Notes under the pieces: generated by a model
What the model was told of the DNA's origin: nothing
The model's input: the letters and a program-made list of their open reading frames with translations, nothing else
Database searches by the model: none
Shown here: positions 23,522 through 34,454 of the stretch, in pieces
Numbering within the stretch: position 1 is the first letter of the stretch
Layout of the letters: the number at the start of each line of letters is the position of its first letter
Source of the DNA: Amoebophrya sp. A120
Taxonomy: Eukaryota; Sar; Dinophyceae; Syndiniales; Amoebophryaceae
NCBI GenBank assembly: GCA_905178155.1
Contig: CAJINV010000002.1
Coordinates: 11,971,102-12,035,101 of the forward strand
Direction of reading: 5' to 3'
DNA length: 64,000 nucleotides
Program-made: the position numbers and the translations under genes

Positions 23522-23522
23522 N
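23522..23522. other. Ambiguous base N marking a probable misjoin
   Basis: The only N in the window. Immediately after it, 96 bases (23523-23618) match 28465-28560, including 14 bases of exon from the downstream fucolectin-hydroxylase gene. At a shared ATTTGAGTACACAAATC stretch the sequence then switches back into the kinase introner. Confidence 0.9.
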
Positions 23523-23618
23523 GACCGGTTCTTCCATATCAAAGTGAAAAAAGCCCCCACCCCATATCGGAAACAGAAGATGCGCGAATTTGTGATGCTG
23601 TATTTGAGTACACAAATC
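23523..23618 (+). repeat. 96-bp copy of the 28465-28560 segment
   Basis: Identical to the exon end and left end of the family B introner in the fucolectin-hydroxylase gene. Here it is out of context: the 14 exon bases serve no kinase exon. It bridges the two kinase copies and is best read as an assembly chimera. Confidence 0.88.
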
Positions 23619-23994
23619 AGGTTTGTATTGCAGGAAAGCATTGCAGTCAGGTCCCCAGGCTAGGTAGGGGCGTATGCGTTTAGTTGTTCAGCATGGCAAG
23701 CAGCTCCCTTCTAGGCCCAAGAGCATGACAAATCGCTTCCATAGTGGGGCGGAAGCTTCTGCCCTTGTCTTCTTGCAATACAAATGCGATTTTCGACCTC
23801 AAATCACCTCCAGGGCTACGTGCGACCCCTCCGACGCTGCGTGTGGAAGGAGGAAGTTCGGCGTGTCGGGTGAGGGACCCCCGACGGCTGGCCTACGGAT
23901 ATCAGGTGGATCACAGGCTCAAATCAGCAACACAAATTTTCGGAAACATACCTTTTCGATATGGGGAGGGGGGATTTTTGCTTTTGATAGTCTC

Positions 23995-26726
23995 CAACCC
24001 GAGGTCGCGGTCCAACTCCCCGGATGCGCGCCCGCGACAACCGGCCGAGGCACAGACGATCCAGAGCGCGGAGGGGATTGCGACGCCGGACTGGTACCAG
24101 GCACCCGGAAGCAACGCGCAGTCTCTGGCCCCAAACGCCATAGCAGGCAGTATTAACGTGGCAACATCGCTCGCACCCGGGTCGGGCCCGGGCAGCGGCA
24201 TGAACAAGACAAATTCAAACAGCGACGCCGGGACGCAGAAAGAGGGCAGCGTGCACCCGGCTATCTACGACCCGCATTTGTTGGAGAACTACCAGATTCC
24301 GATGTTGGAGGAGGGCAAGTTTTACGCGTTGAAGTCCGTGATGGCCCACAATGCAGCGGAGTTCCAGGTCTTCCTGCGGGAGGTGGACCTGTTGCAGAAG
24401 CTGGCGGGGAACCCCTACGTCATCCACTTACTCGATGTCACCGTGTTGGAACAGGATAGACAGGTAGTGAGTCAGGCTTATTATGTAAAAACTGAATTGT
24501 GCGAGAACAAGTGCGCGCAAGGGGTGAAAATTGTATGCTTGATGAAGATTTTGTACGCAAACAAATCAAAAATGACTTGAAAACGAATTGAATCTGAAGT
24601 CTTCCAAAATTACAACAGCTCTTCTTGGTACTCGAGCTTGCAGACACAGATTTCGGGCGGTATCTGACCCTGAACCATAATCTGACCGCGCAACAAATAT
24701 TGGACTTCTGGGTGCAGATGGTGATCGCCGTCAGAACAATGCACCGAGACCACGACGTCATCCATTTTGACTTGAAGCCAGCGAATTTTTTGATGGTACA
24801 ATTTTGAATGTCAATGTCTACGGTCTTCTTTATTGAGAATGTGTCAAAGCGAATCCGATTAATCATTAGCAATACAGGGCAATGTGCGTTTTCTCGCACA
24901 CAGTGTGCGTTTTCTCGCACATCAGTAGCAAAGAAAAGTAGCACATAAAACGAAAACTTCTCATAATTGGTCACCACAGGTAAATGGGCGGCTCAAGCTG
25001 GCGGATTTCGGTCTTGCGCGGCAGCTGGGCGACGAGGCCACGCACGTCTCTAGGACAAACCGCGCGGGCACACTGAAATACATGGCCCCTGAGTGTATCT
25101 ATCAGCCGCACGCGCAGAAGTTGCGACTGGGCAAGGAGTCGGACGTATGGTCTCTGGGGATTATCCTGTGTCGAATGATTTACAACACAACACCGCACGC
25201 ACACTTGCAGGACAACCACACAAGAATGCTCATCGCCATTTCCGACACCAGAACAAAGATCAATCTGGTGGACTGCCCACGACTTTACCTTAGGGACGAC
25301 GGAGTGACGGACCAGAATATGCGAGAGGTATAATGTCCGTGTTTGCTTTCACCAGACCAACGGCAACGAACTCAAACTATTCATTGTAGTGATGAAAATA
25401 ACAAGGTCTTGTTCATTTTCTGCAGTTGAAGTTGTATACAACCAGGATACTTGTTTGGCTGTGCAAAATACCCTAGCAAACCGCATTTTGTTTGCACATG
25501 ATTTTTTGTATGCCTTCCACTTTTCCACCCGATCCCTCACTAGGTCCATGATTGGATGATGAACGTGGCCCGGGGGTGCCTGATTTTCGAGCCGCACGCG
25601 CGGTTCAACTCTGAGGACCTGTACATGATCCTGAACCGCGCCAAGTTTCCGACCGTGGCCATCATCGCGATGCTCCGCGACAAGACCGACCAGTACACGG
25701 TACTGGATGCCATTCCGGAGTCCGAGGGCGGTGTGTACGGGGCGATGGGACCCTCGGCGATCCCGCGGAAGCGGGACCCCCACTTTCGCGAGAAGGACGA
25801 CGACGAGGGGACCAAGCAGTTCGGCCCCACCGGCATGTTCGACGATGCCAAAACCATGCGGGCATTACAAGAATTAGCTGCTGAGTATTGAAGATTTTTG
25901 ATGTTTGTACGTTGCACCCAAGAACTCGTCTGTAGTTTTTCATCATCCATGGCTTGCCATCTTGCATGTCGAGATTCATCTTCCATGGACGACGCATGAT
26001 CTTTGCTGTATATGAATATTATCGACGTGATTTTTCCCTGGACACCGACATTGTTGATATTGTCACACACTACACATCTACAGGGATTTGGATCTTGAGA
26101 AACAGGGTCTCCTGGAGGATATCGAAGAGGACGGGGAATACGACAGCGACCTATCAAATGTAAAAATGTCTGGGTCTGGAAACTTGTAATGCTGAGTGAC
26201 GTAGCATGAGGAACCCACAAATGACGGCCCAGCATGACAAGTTTCTGAACTTCTAAGTGTTGCCTATTCTGCATGACAAAGTACGACTCTGCATCACAGA
26301 AAAAAAAGGTTTTTGGGTAACGCGCATGACAGACTTGAGAGTCCTGCTGGCCTAGCATGACAAACCTTGCATTTTTCCAGACCCAGACATTTTTTGCATT
26401 GGATACGACCTGGATACAGACGACGAGCTTCTGTCGGAGGATATGCATTGCAAAAGTATCGTACTAGTATGAATCGCAATACAAATTTTCCCAGAAGGAA
26501 AAATGGAATTTGTAATGCTGATTTCGCTAAGAAACAAGATTTGTCATGCGTGGTTGCAATTAGTACGAGTGCGATACTTTTGCACAGGATAGAGGAGGAA
26601 GAAAAGCGAAACTCAAGCTGTATGACCATCCTCATTGTTCTCCTCTCTATCATCGTCGCAGGTCTCATCGGCTGCATCATCGCCGCGGTCATGCTGCATC
26701 AGAAGAGAATGCAGTCCTCCACGTAG
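23995..26726 (+). CDS. MPS1/TTK-like kinase, second assembled copy (first two exons missing)
   Basis: Exons three onward repeat exactly at +3,015, and this copy alone reaches the last exon (26597-26726). That exon reads EEKRNSSCMTILIVLLSIIV and on to a stop at 26724-26726. The Ile/Leu/Val-rich stretch is one transmembrane segment of about 23 residues with a short basic tail, so the kinase would be anchored by its C terminus with the catalytic domain on the cytosolic side (inference). There is no Gly loop and no start in this copy. Merged with copy 1 it makes one intact gene; on its own it is not a credible second gene. Confidence 0.7.
26152..26405 (+). mobile_element. Introner (family A), duplicate of 23137-23390
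   Basis: Identical in sequence, ends and TSD (CGACC) to the element in copy 1; probably the same locus assembled twice. Confidence 0.85.
26442..26591 (+). mobile_element. Introner (family D) in the kinase gene, 150 bp
   Basis: The shortest element. Left end TATGCATTGCAAAAGTATCG; right end CGATACTTTTGCACAGGATA. Perfect TSD GAGGA (26437-26441 and 26592-26596). Excision gives L-L-S-E-E-E-E-K and opens the transmembrane frame. A GT-AG alternative exists here (GTCGGA at 26434 to CACAG), also in frame but dropping part of the exon, so the exact site is not certain. Confidence 0.8.
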
Positions 26727-28110
26727 TAAACTGTTGTACACAATGACTTTCCTGGGGGTTACCTACCACGACAACCACAAGCGACACAAAATAGAAGCAA
26801 GCACCTGTAGTTCTCATGAGTCATAAGTACATACATGAATCCACAGCGAGTTACCTAATCATGTTCTTGTTCCAATTATGTTCCTTTCGTACGAGTAGTT
26901 GAGTTCCTATCATACAATACGCCTTCGCACACGGTGCGAACTCCTTGTCTAATCATGATATATTTACATTCACTAGATGCGATCGCGCATACAAGCCAGT
27001 GAACTGTTCTTTTTTCTGTTTGACGATTGTGCTCTGACATGTTTGGCTTTTTCAAAATCTTTATCATCTTGACAAACGTGGTGGTGAAAATATTTAAGGC
27101 GAACTCAGGGCGGGCCTGTAAGGTCATGCTCCTCCGTGATGTTACTGTATAATGAAGCAAAGACCAAAGAGGTCGTGGGTTGCTACGAGTACAATGTACA
27201 GCCTGCTGTCGATCACATTGCTATGGTTTGAGTATACGATATTTCTATACAACTGAATTTGTGTACATGTTGGAGCAAAATTCTTGTCTCTCTCCGGAGA
27301 CGACGACGCGACTGACAATATTAGATAATATTGAGCGATTTTGTCACAATCTGCTTCTGCGGCCAGAACCTTTTACTGGGACAGACATAGAAGATCGGGG
27401 ATTTTGTGACTTTTCCAGGTTGTCGCTACACGGTATCTCACGACACGACGTTGCTGGCCATTGAAAGGAAAAGAACGCTATTCCCCGCACTGCTAGTCTC
27501 ATTTTGGTTCGCGTTCAAGCAACGAACGGATGCTGCAGTTTCAACAGCAAGTTTTTACACGAGAAAAGACGGGCTGCGATGGAAAAGATCGTCGAAAAAA
27601 GAGGAGAAAGCGCTGCATGCTCCTGAGGGTTCCTCGACGGTGCCGAACTTGCGTGTTCAACATATCGCGCGCCGTGGTCTGTCCGCAAAAACGATGATAT
27701 GTTCAGGATTGAAGATCCTCTGTGTGATGTTGATCACGTCATCTCAACAAGCGCTTCCTGGCAAAATCGATGTAATGTATGCGTGTTTTCGCTTTCGGTT
27801 TCGATTAGCGTACGGTACAGCTACAGGTATTCTTATTTCTTGTGCTTTTCGTGGATCCCTCCCTTTTATTTTCTGTTGCTTTTCGTTTTGCGCAATTCGC
27901 AAGTTCTACGAAAGTTCAGATGTTGTTTGTACAAGAACATCACAGTTTCGGTCGAGAATCTGCGCCGACGCAGCTGCATTGATCCACTCTCGAGATAGGT
28001 AGAAGAAAAAGTCGAGCACCAACTGGTGCTGCTCTAGAAATTCCTCACATTTCTTGCTTCTGTATCTTGTTCCTGTAGTTCTAGTTGGTAGGTTCTTTAT
28101 TGGTGAAAAA
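26727..28110. other. Intergenic, no convincing gene
   Basis: AT-rich. A 198-residue open frame at 27406-28002 has irregular composition and no recognisable domain, and I do not call it. The next gene's start at 28111 follows an A-rich leader. Confidence 0.4.
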
Positions 28111-31100
28111 ATGTTTCGCAAGTTGAAAAGAATGAAGCGAATTTCGGTTTTGTTGCTTCTGTTTTCGCACAACGCGTACTTTTTCCAGCTCTGCGTCTGT
28201 TTGTACCAGGAGCTGTTTGAAGACTACTCTGGTGCCCCGAAAAAAACACGAAGCTCCACGTCCTCAACAGACAAAGGTACTACAGAAGAGGCGGACGCTT
28301 CGTCTTCTTGGCGTGCCAGCTTCAATGAGGAGCTGGAAAAGCTTGTGTACGTGGGAGAGATAGAGGATGGGTACAACGCCGCGATCTCCAAGCAGACACT
28401 TACGCGCGAGGCACGGGAAGTGCTTAAGGACTCAACGAAACACAGTCGGCACAAAGCGTTCTGGGACCGGTTCTTCCATATCAAAGTGAAAAAAGCCCCC
28501 ACCCCATATCGGAAACAGAAGATGCGCGAATTTGTGATGCTGTATTTGAGTACACAAATCGACTTGTATTGCTAGAAGGCCAAGAGACGAAGCTGCGGCC
28601 TAAATGGCAGGTAATCTGTCATGCTGTTTCCCACTTCCAGTTGCCTCCTGTCATCCTGGAGCTGCAAGGCTTTCCCACGCTAGACAGCACTACAGTGCGC
28701 ATCTTTTGCCTTCTGGCATCACAAAGGTGATTTGTGACCCCAAATCTGCATCACAGATTTCCGTTTTGATATGGGGAGGGGGCATTTTTCATTGTAATAT
28801 TCCAGGAAGACACCTTGGTGAAACCAGACACGGCTCGGCAAAGCAGCACCCGGCAGGGCGGAGGTGAGGCCAGAAGAGCCGTGGACGGTAAGATGAATTT
28901 GTAACAGTAAAAATCGTAATTGATGTAATACAGAACCTAGACGACCTTACTGAGCGTAAGCAGGAAGATGGAGCGAGAAAGAAAAAAGAACCATTCTATT
29001 CATTTCCCTTCTCCAAAACCAAATCCCTTGGCTCTGTTGTGATCATCTTTTTCGCAAACGACTGAAGGGCGCAGCCTGTCCGATTGGTCCTCGCAATCTT
29101 GCACGCACACAAAGCCTGCGGGCGAGTTGCGGCCCTGGTGGATGGTGGAACTGGATGCGAACATTCCGATCGGCACCGTTCACATCCTGAATCGCAAAGA
29201 AGCGGCCGATATGCATTGCAAATACGTATTGGTCTGGACGAAAGATGGAGCATGTATTGTGTGTCTTCAGTCTTTATTTGCATGATTCCCCAAGAACCAG
29301 TTTTGTATGACAAGGAAAAGTAGGAGCGCCACTTTCTTGATCATGCAAAATAGACGAAGTCTGTATAAATGCGAAGCCCCCCGTGGGAAAATTGTCATGC
29401 TTTGACGCGCTAGAAATTTTTCTGAGACTCATTCATATACACTTCACAAAGTTCCAGACCCAGGAAAAAATACCCCATGCATAGCCGATCGACTGTCCGA
29501 GTTCGAGGTCCGGATTGGAAACGATCGAAATCTCGCGTTGGACAATTCCCATTCTTCAAGTGGGAGAAGTAGAGGCTCCTCCACCAGCACTTCTTCTGGA
29601 GCTTCTTACTCGGTCTGTCGCGGCGATTCCCGGAACCCCGGGCCGGGAGCCTGGGCGGTGGTGGACTGCAGTGGCTTTGAAGGGAAGTACCTCGCGGTCG
29701 TATTGACCGCAGACGATCCAAAGGCGGTGCTCACACTCTGTGAGGTATCTGTAAGTCGCAAAAATGTTGATGCAAGGTGTACTGTGTGGAGCTCGAAAGT
29801 GCTACTCTAGAAAGTGAGAAATTTAAAAGCGATATCAGACTCCAGCCTGTGGTGTGCCCGTTGTGCAACAGGTTTTTTCCCCTGACTATGATAATGGTGC
29901 CCGTGGTCGATTCTGCTTCTATGCTCCACACACCAGGTTCTTGTCTACCCGCAGTCGATTCGACATCACCCTTTCTTCCTTTCCGCTGCCCTGGCATTCG
30001 ACGAGTATACGCAGATTTTGCGCAGCTCCAACGAGAAACGGGAAGCCTATTACGTCCTTGGGTTGGCGAAGTTAAGGCAGCTACTCAGACAGTTGTTCGC
30101 GCTCGAGAAGCTGAACGGCATGCAAGACGAGGAGAAGAGTGGCGGGATGAGAACAAGAAAACAAATTGCCACAAGTTCTTCGTCGAGGGTTAAGAACTCA
30201 GCGAACTGGATCGAGCAGGTCGAGGAACTGTACACAGCGCTATCGCTGGAACTGCCCACGGAATTTCGCCAGCGACCGGAGATACTGCGCATGCGCGCCG
30301 AACTGTACGCCGAGGTCGGTTTTTCGCCCTCCTGCGCAGAGGTTTTGCAGCACGGAGCAGGAGGAGCCTCCTCAGGCGGGGACTCGGCATCTGCCTTCGC
30401 AGGCACTGCGGACGGGTTGCCGGGACAGGAGGAGGGCGACGATTCCGCCCTGGACACAAGGTCCACCTCCGCCATCGCGACGCTGAAGGGCAAGGGGAAG
30501 TTGCACCAAAGGAAAGAGGCTGCGCTAGCAAAAGCAGCAAGCAATAATAAAGCGATAACGGCTTCTGGTGAAAAATTATCCAGTTCCTCAAGTAGTACCA
30601 GTTCTAGCTCAACAATTCCCCCCGCGGATCAGCTGGATGGAGCGACGAGTCCGGCGCAGAATAGCATCTGTTGCAAGGACAGCATTCTCGGGACGAACAG
30701 TGGGTGCCTGTCTACTGCCTTGGCCTTGTACAAGTTTGCGGAGAACTTGGAGGAGGAGGCGGATTTGCTATACGAGAAAGCAATCGAGCATATCCTGAGT
30801 AAAAACATCCCCACACCAGAGTCAAGATGGGGATTTTGCAACACAAACCTAGAACTTTTGGGGGTCACGCAATACAAGTTGCAGTCCGTAGTGTAGTGCA
30901 GGTTCGCAAGGCCAGCTGCATCAGAAATCCATCTGCTTATCCTGTTTACAGCATTACAAATTACAAAACACGACTAAAAATGCCTCTCCTGGCGATGCGC
31001 ATTACAAATGTTCCTGTCATTGCAAATCTGCATGACAACTCCGTAGCCATTTTGGCTCAAGGCTCTGCCTTGTTGCCTGAGATCCTACAAATCTAGAATA

Positions 31101-34100
31101 GGGGGAGCTATGCCGTAGAGTAGATTTGATAGCTCACAATCATTTTACCACCACTGACACCACGTCGGTATCTCCCCCGACTCCCTGAAGAGGAGTTTCG
31201 AAAGAAGTAGATAAACACCCGAGCGTGGCGGGTCCGCTGTGCCCCCCTTTACAGTAGCCTACTAGATCTCAGGCCCCCCTATACACTAGCCGAGATCTCA
31301 GAACCAGCGCCCCGTGCTGCCGAGTACCCCTCCTAAAAATGACCTCCTCCCCGCCCGGACACGGCGCCTGAATCCTGCAGCAGTCGTCCACGCACCATCC
31401 TGCGCAGCAGCAAGGTCCTTGCTTAGCCTGACGGGCATGGGCAGCAACTTCTCCATGTTCGCGGCAGAACCGGAATACGAAATCAGACTGGGGCAGGAGT
31501 TCTGGGAAGGGTTAAGTCCACCATGCCGCCGGTGGATTAAGCAGCTCGGGTAGGCTTCGGCAAACGGACACCAGGTCGAGGTTTCGCGAGCGTGGATGCC
31601 CCCCAGCTCGCCCAAGCCAGTAGCAACAAGCTCAATCGAGTCTTGTTCCCCAGCGCAATAGATGCGATCATGTAGGGGCGCACAATAGATGCGAGCTCAA
31701 GGCTTGGCAGCGCTGGGGGAGATGGTGTTGCCCACGACGCGGGAATATTCCCGCCGTGGAATCGAGAATGAACCTGGCGCCGAACGTTTTACGCTTCTGT
31801 GTTGCTCCCGCGTGGGCAGCGGTCCGCGTGCAGAAACGTGCTCTACTTGAGCAGCCTTGCCAATCGTGTATCTGTACCCCGCACTTTCGGTCATGTGTAA
31901 AGCAATCGCCGATCATGATCGCCAAATCCGGCGGTCTAGTGGATCAGCATTAAATCTCGCACCTCTTACCTTTAATTTGGATGTTTAAACATCACTTCAG
32001 GCTGGCGCTTGTCGCTTAGTGCCTCCAGTGAATGCATTCGTCCAGACAGTAACAACTGGTTTGCCGCAGGCTGCAGCTTTCTCTTGTAGTTGTTGGCCTG
32101 GCTGTACATCCCCGTTATAGTGGTTGCGAGTTGGAAGTTTGCGAGAATCAGAGTAGGGAATTGTTGGCAAAAAAAAGTGAGGCGTTGTTCAGTTGGCAAG
32201 TTGGCACAGTGTGGATGGTTGCGTTATTTTATTTCACCAGAGCTCCAGTTATTTTCCTTCACCAGAGATCCCTTCTAGTTATTTTCCTTCACCAGAGCTC
32301 CAGGTAGTTTATGCGTGATCCCTGGTTTTCCGACAGAGCACTGTCTTGCATGCGTCAGGAAAGCCGCCTTGGGTGCCACGGTACTTGAGGACGTGTTATA
32401 TGTCTCGGGCGCACGTACATACTAGCCTGCAGGGACGGCGGAGCCGGAAAAAAATTGCGAAGTATGTTTGGTGGCGATAACAGAGTTGGAATATAGTGGC
32501 CGGGAGATGATGGTGATGGCACTTAGGTGTCCGCCTGACCCACCCGCCCTGCGTCTCAGGCCATCTGCGGCTATGGCACAATGGGGGGGCAAAGTGTGTC
32601 GCATTTTGTTTAGCATGACAACTCTGGTGTGGGGACGTTTTTACTCAGGATAGAGCAGGGCTTTTCCGCATGGAAGAGCTACTTCCAGACGTGCGAAATT
32701 TTCCTGCCGTTTCTGTTCCAGAAGCAGATATGGATTGCAAAAATGTCTGGGTCTGGAAGATTGCAACTTGTCATGCTAAATCCGAATCATGCAGAAATCT
32801 GTGTTGCATGAGTGCCAAAAGCTGTCCACTTTCGACCAAGTTTGGAGGGAGTTTCTCATGCAGGATTGGCATGATAGAGACTTCGCAGAATCTGTCATGC
32901 GAAGTACCGCATTCCAGACCTCATGGGTCATGGAAAATCTGCATGACAAGTTTTCACTTTTCCAGACCCAGACATTTTTGCAATCCATAGCAGAGCAGCC
33001 AGAACAACAACCTGGCCTGGGACCGGAAGCAGCCGGAGGTGGCCGACCTCGTCGCCGTGCTAGAGAAGAACAAAGTTTTGCTCGAGCAGGACTTGAAAAA
33101 GTTGCTCATGGACCCGCTGGGCTTGTTGAGCTCGTTGCTCAACGAGGCAGCAGTCAATGCCAAGACACCGCCTCAACTTCCGATTGGGGGAAGCAACTCG
33201 GCTTCAGGTACTAGTTCTTCCACGGGCGGCGCCGACCACGCTGCAAGAGACCGAGAACAAACGCTAGACTCCTTTGCGCGACTTGTCCGGGAGAAGCATT
33301 CGAAGAGCCAACTCGGGAAAAATTTGGCAGGAGAGCAGGACGATGGCAGTGCCGAGATCGATGATGGGAGGAATTCAAAGCGAGGCAAAAGGTCAGCACA
33401 AGTAGATGATCATCAAGAGCAGTACGTTTTTAACCGAAATACGTTCTTCCACGTAGCCGCGACGAAGCAGGGCGCGTGGATCAAGTTCGTGCTCTATACG
33501 GGGGAATACGGCTGGAACCCGAGTTACTGTCCGGCGAATGTCGCGGAGAATTACGCGACCAGAAACTTCAACTACGAGCAAAACCTCGTGGGCAAGCAGG
33601 TGACGAGCGAGAGGGAGCTGGCAATCGGGAAGAACAAGCTTCACGCGTGCACCATTTTCGAGAACAACAACCACCTGCTACCCGGGCACGAGTTCAAAGA
33701 TTACTACTTTCTGGCAAACAACGAGGAAGTGTCCTTCCAGTTGTTTCTTCCGCGAACGAAAATAGGCACGCACAGCGGCGGATCCAACACGCGGGTCAAC
33801 TTAGACTTGAATTTGTTCAACGTAGCCGCGGAGAATAAACGCAGTCCAGAGGAAGCAGACGAGTCGACCGGAAGAAACACAAAGAAACGGAAGAAGAACA
33901 AGAAGCAAAAGAACAGCACCACTACCTCGAGCGACCGTGAACTGACGTCGTTTATCGAAAAGGAAATCACGAGTAATGCACTGTTGCAGCCGTTCGTCAC
34001 TGGGGAGTTCTACCGCGGACAAATCGTAGAAGTCGGAGCTGCATCTTCGTCACGTACTGGACTGGGAGTAGAAGTGGCAGGTGAAGAAGATATGTCATTT

Positions 34101-34454
34101 GGCAAAAAACTACGTGCAGATGAAAATACGAGCGACGTCGTGCACAGGAGGCATTTCTTTCGACAACGCATTGGCAATCGGGAATACCAACATGCAGTAC
34201 TAGAAGAAGAAGGCGCTGCGACGAAAAGCAGGAACGTCATCTCCAACGAGGACGTCGTAGTGTACGACGACTGCCAAGATCTCTCGATAGAAGTCGGAGA
34301 CCTCCCCGTTTTCAAGTTCCAGGTGGGCATTATGCACCCGTCACTGATAGAGGAACTGGCGGCGCGAACGCGGCCAGCTGGCAGTAGTAGTGGCGGATCA
34401 TCAAGTACTGGTACCGCAGGGTCAGGAAGGAGAGGGAAAGGCGGAGAACTGTGA
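28111..34454 (+). CDS. Fucolectin (F5/8C) + TPR + aspartyl beta-hydroxylase-like fusion
   Basis: Exons 28111-28478, 28805-28887, 29068-29209, 29489-29750, 29955-30790, 32658-32728 and 32995-34454; 1,073 residues in one frame. A basic N terminus and hydrophobic run (ISVLLLLFSHNAYFFQLCVC) suggest a signal anchor. Residues about 125-285 form a fucolectin-type F5/8C domain (ARQSSTRQGGGEARRAVDG, SQSCTHT, PWWMVELDANIPIGTVHILN, RLSEFEVRIG). Helical TPR-like repeats follow to about 590. The C terminus resembles aspartyl/asparaginyl beta-hydroxylase (LEKN-type helix; GTHSGGSNTR near 847; GIMHPSL near 1031), the order TPR then catalytic domain as in ASPH. The first iron His is present, but the family's second His and the RLRMH residues are not conserved (VNLDL), so activity is doubtful. 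Two introns are GT-AG and four are introners. Confidence 0.75.
28479..28799 (+). mobile_element. Introner (family B) in the fucolectin-hydroxylase gene, 321 bp
   Basis: Left end TATCAAAGTGAAAAAAGCCC; right end GGGGCATTTTTCATTGTAATA. Perfect TSD TTCCA (28474-28478 and 28800-28804). Excision gives D-R-F-F-Q-E-D-T just ahead of the F5/8C domain. Confidence 0.87.
28888..29067 (+). other. GT-AG intron within the F5/8C domain
   Basis: GTAAGA donor after the AVDG codons and a CTGAAG acceptor give AVDG-RSLSDWSSQSCTHT, the expected wording of a fucolectin domain. There is no inverted-repeat structure, so it is an ordinary intron next to introners in the same gene. Confidence 0.75.
29210..29483 (+). 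mobile_element. Introner (divergent family A) inside the F5/8C domain, 274 bp
   Basis: Left end TATGCATTGCAAATACG then GGTCTGGA; right end TCCAGACCCAGG then CCCCATGCATA. Perfect TSD GCCGA (29205-29209 and 29484-29488). Excision gives NRKEAAD-RLSEFEVRIG, the conserved F5/8C continuation, which makes this one of the best-supported joins. Confidence 0.88.
31040..31061 (+). other. Dinoflagellate spliced-leader sequence (perfect 22 nt)
   Basis: Matches the published dinoflagellate SL consensus (D then CCGTAGCC, ATTTTGG, CTCAAG) at all positions, with T as the first base. The next bases are GC, not the GT donor of an SL RNA gene, so it looks like a relict SL copied from a trans-spliced mRNA rather than an SL RNA gene. 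It is the strongest taxonomic marker in the window. Confidence 0.85.
32224..32303 (+). repeat. Three-unit tandem repeat inside the giant introner
   Basis: Units of 25, 30 and 25 bp built on TTATTTTCCTTCACCAGAG, starting at 32224, 32249 and 32279. Confidence 0.8.
32729..32989 (+). mobile_element. Introner (family A) in the fucolectin-hydroxylase gene, 261 bp
   Basis: Left end TATGGATTGCAAAAATGTCT; the right end is its complement. Perfect TSD GCAGA (32724-32728 and 32990-32994). Excision gives F-Q-K-Q-S-S-Q-N-N-N in frame. Its interior matches the reverse complement of the introner at 39301-39564 over most of its length, so these two copies sit in opposite orientation relative to their genes. 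Confidence 0.88.

Larger units (their letters stand above)
30791..32652 (+). mobile_element. Giant introner-like element, 1,862 bp, carrying a spliced leader
   Basis: Begins TATCCTGAGTAAAAACATCC and ends with its complement; the arms match over 32 bases with one mismatch. Perfect TSD GAGCA (30786-30790 and 32653-32657). Excision gives I-E-Q-G-F-S-A-W-K in frame. The left 300 bp have the same GCATTACAAA-type motifs as short introners. The interior also holds a dinoflagellate SL (31040-31061), a GC-richer block (31200-31420) and a three-unit tandem repeat. I see no transposase frame. It may be a composite element or an introner with insertions. Confidence 0.82.

Noticed and set aside
23995-26726. 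Second complete kinase gene
   Set aside because: No start codon, Gly loop or first two exons, and identical to copy 1 in introns; better explained as the same locus assembled twice.
27406-28002. 198-codon frame as a gene
   Set aside because: Mixed composition with scattered Cys/Phe runs, no domain and no similarity of codon use to neighbouring genes.
31040-31061. SL RNA gene
   Set aside because: The SL is followed by GC, not a GT donor, and I see no following SL RNA-type intron; kept as a relict SL instead.
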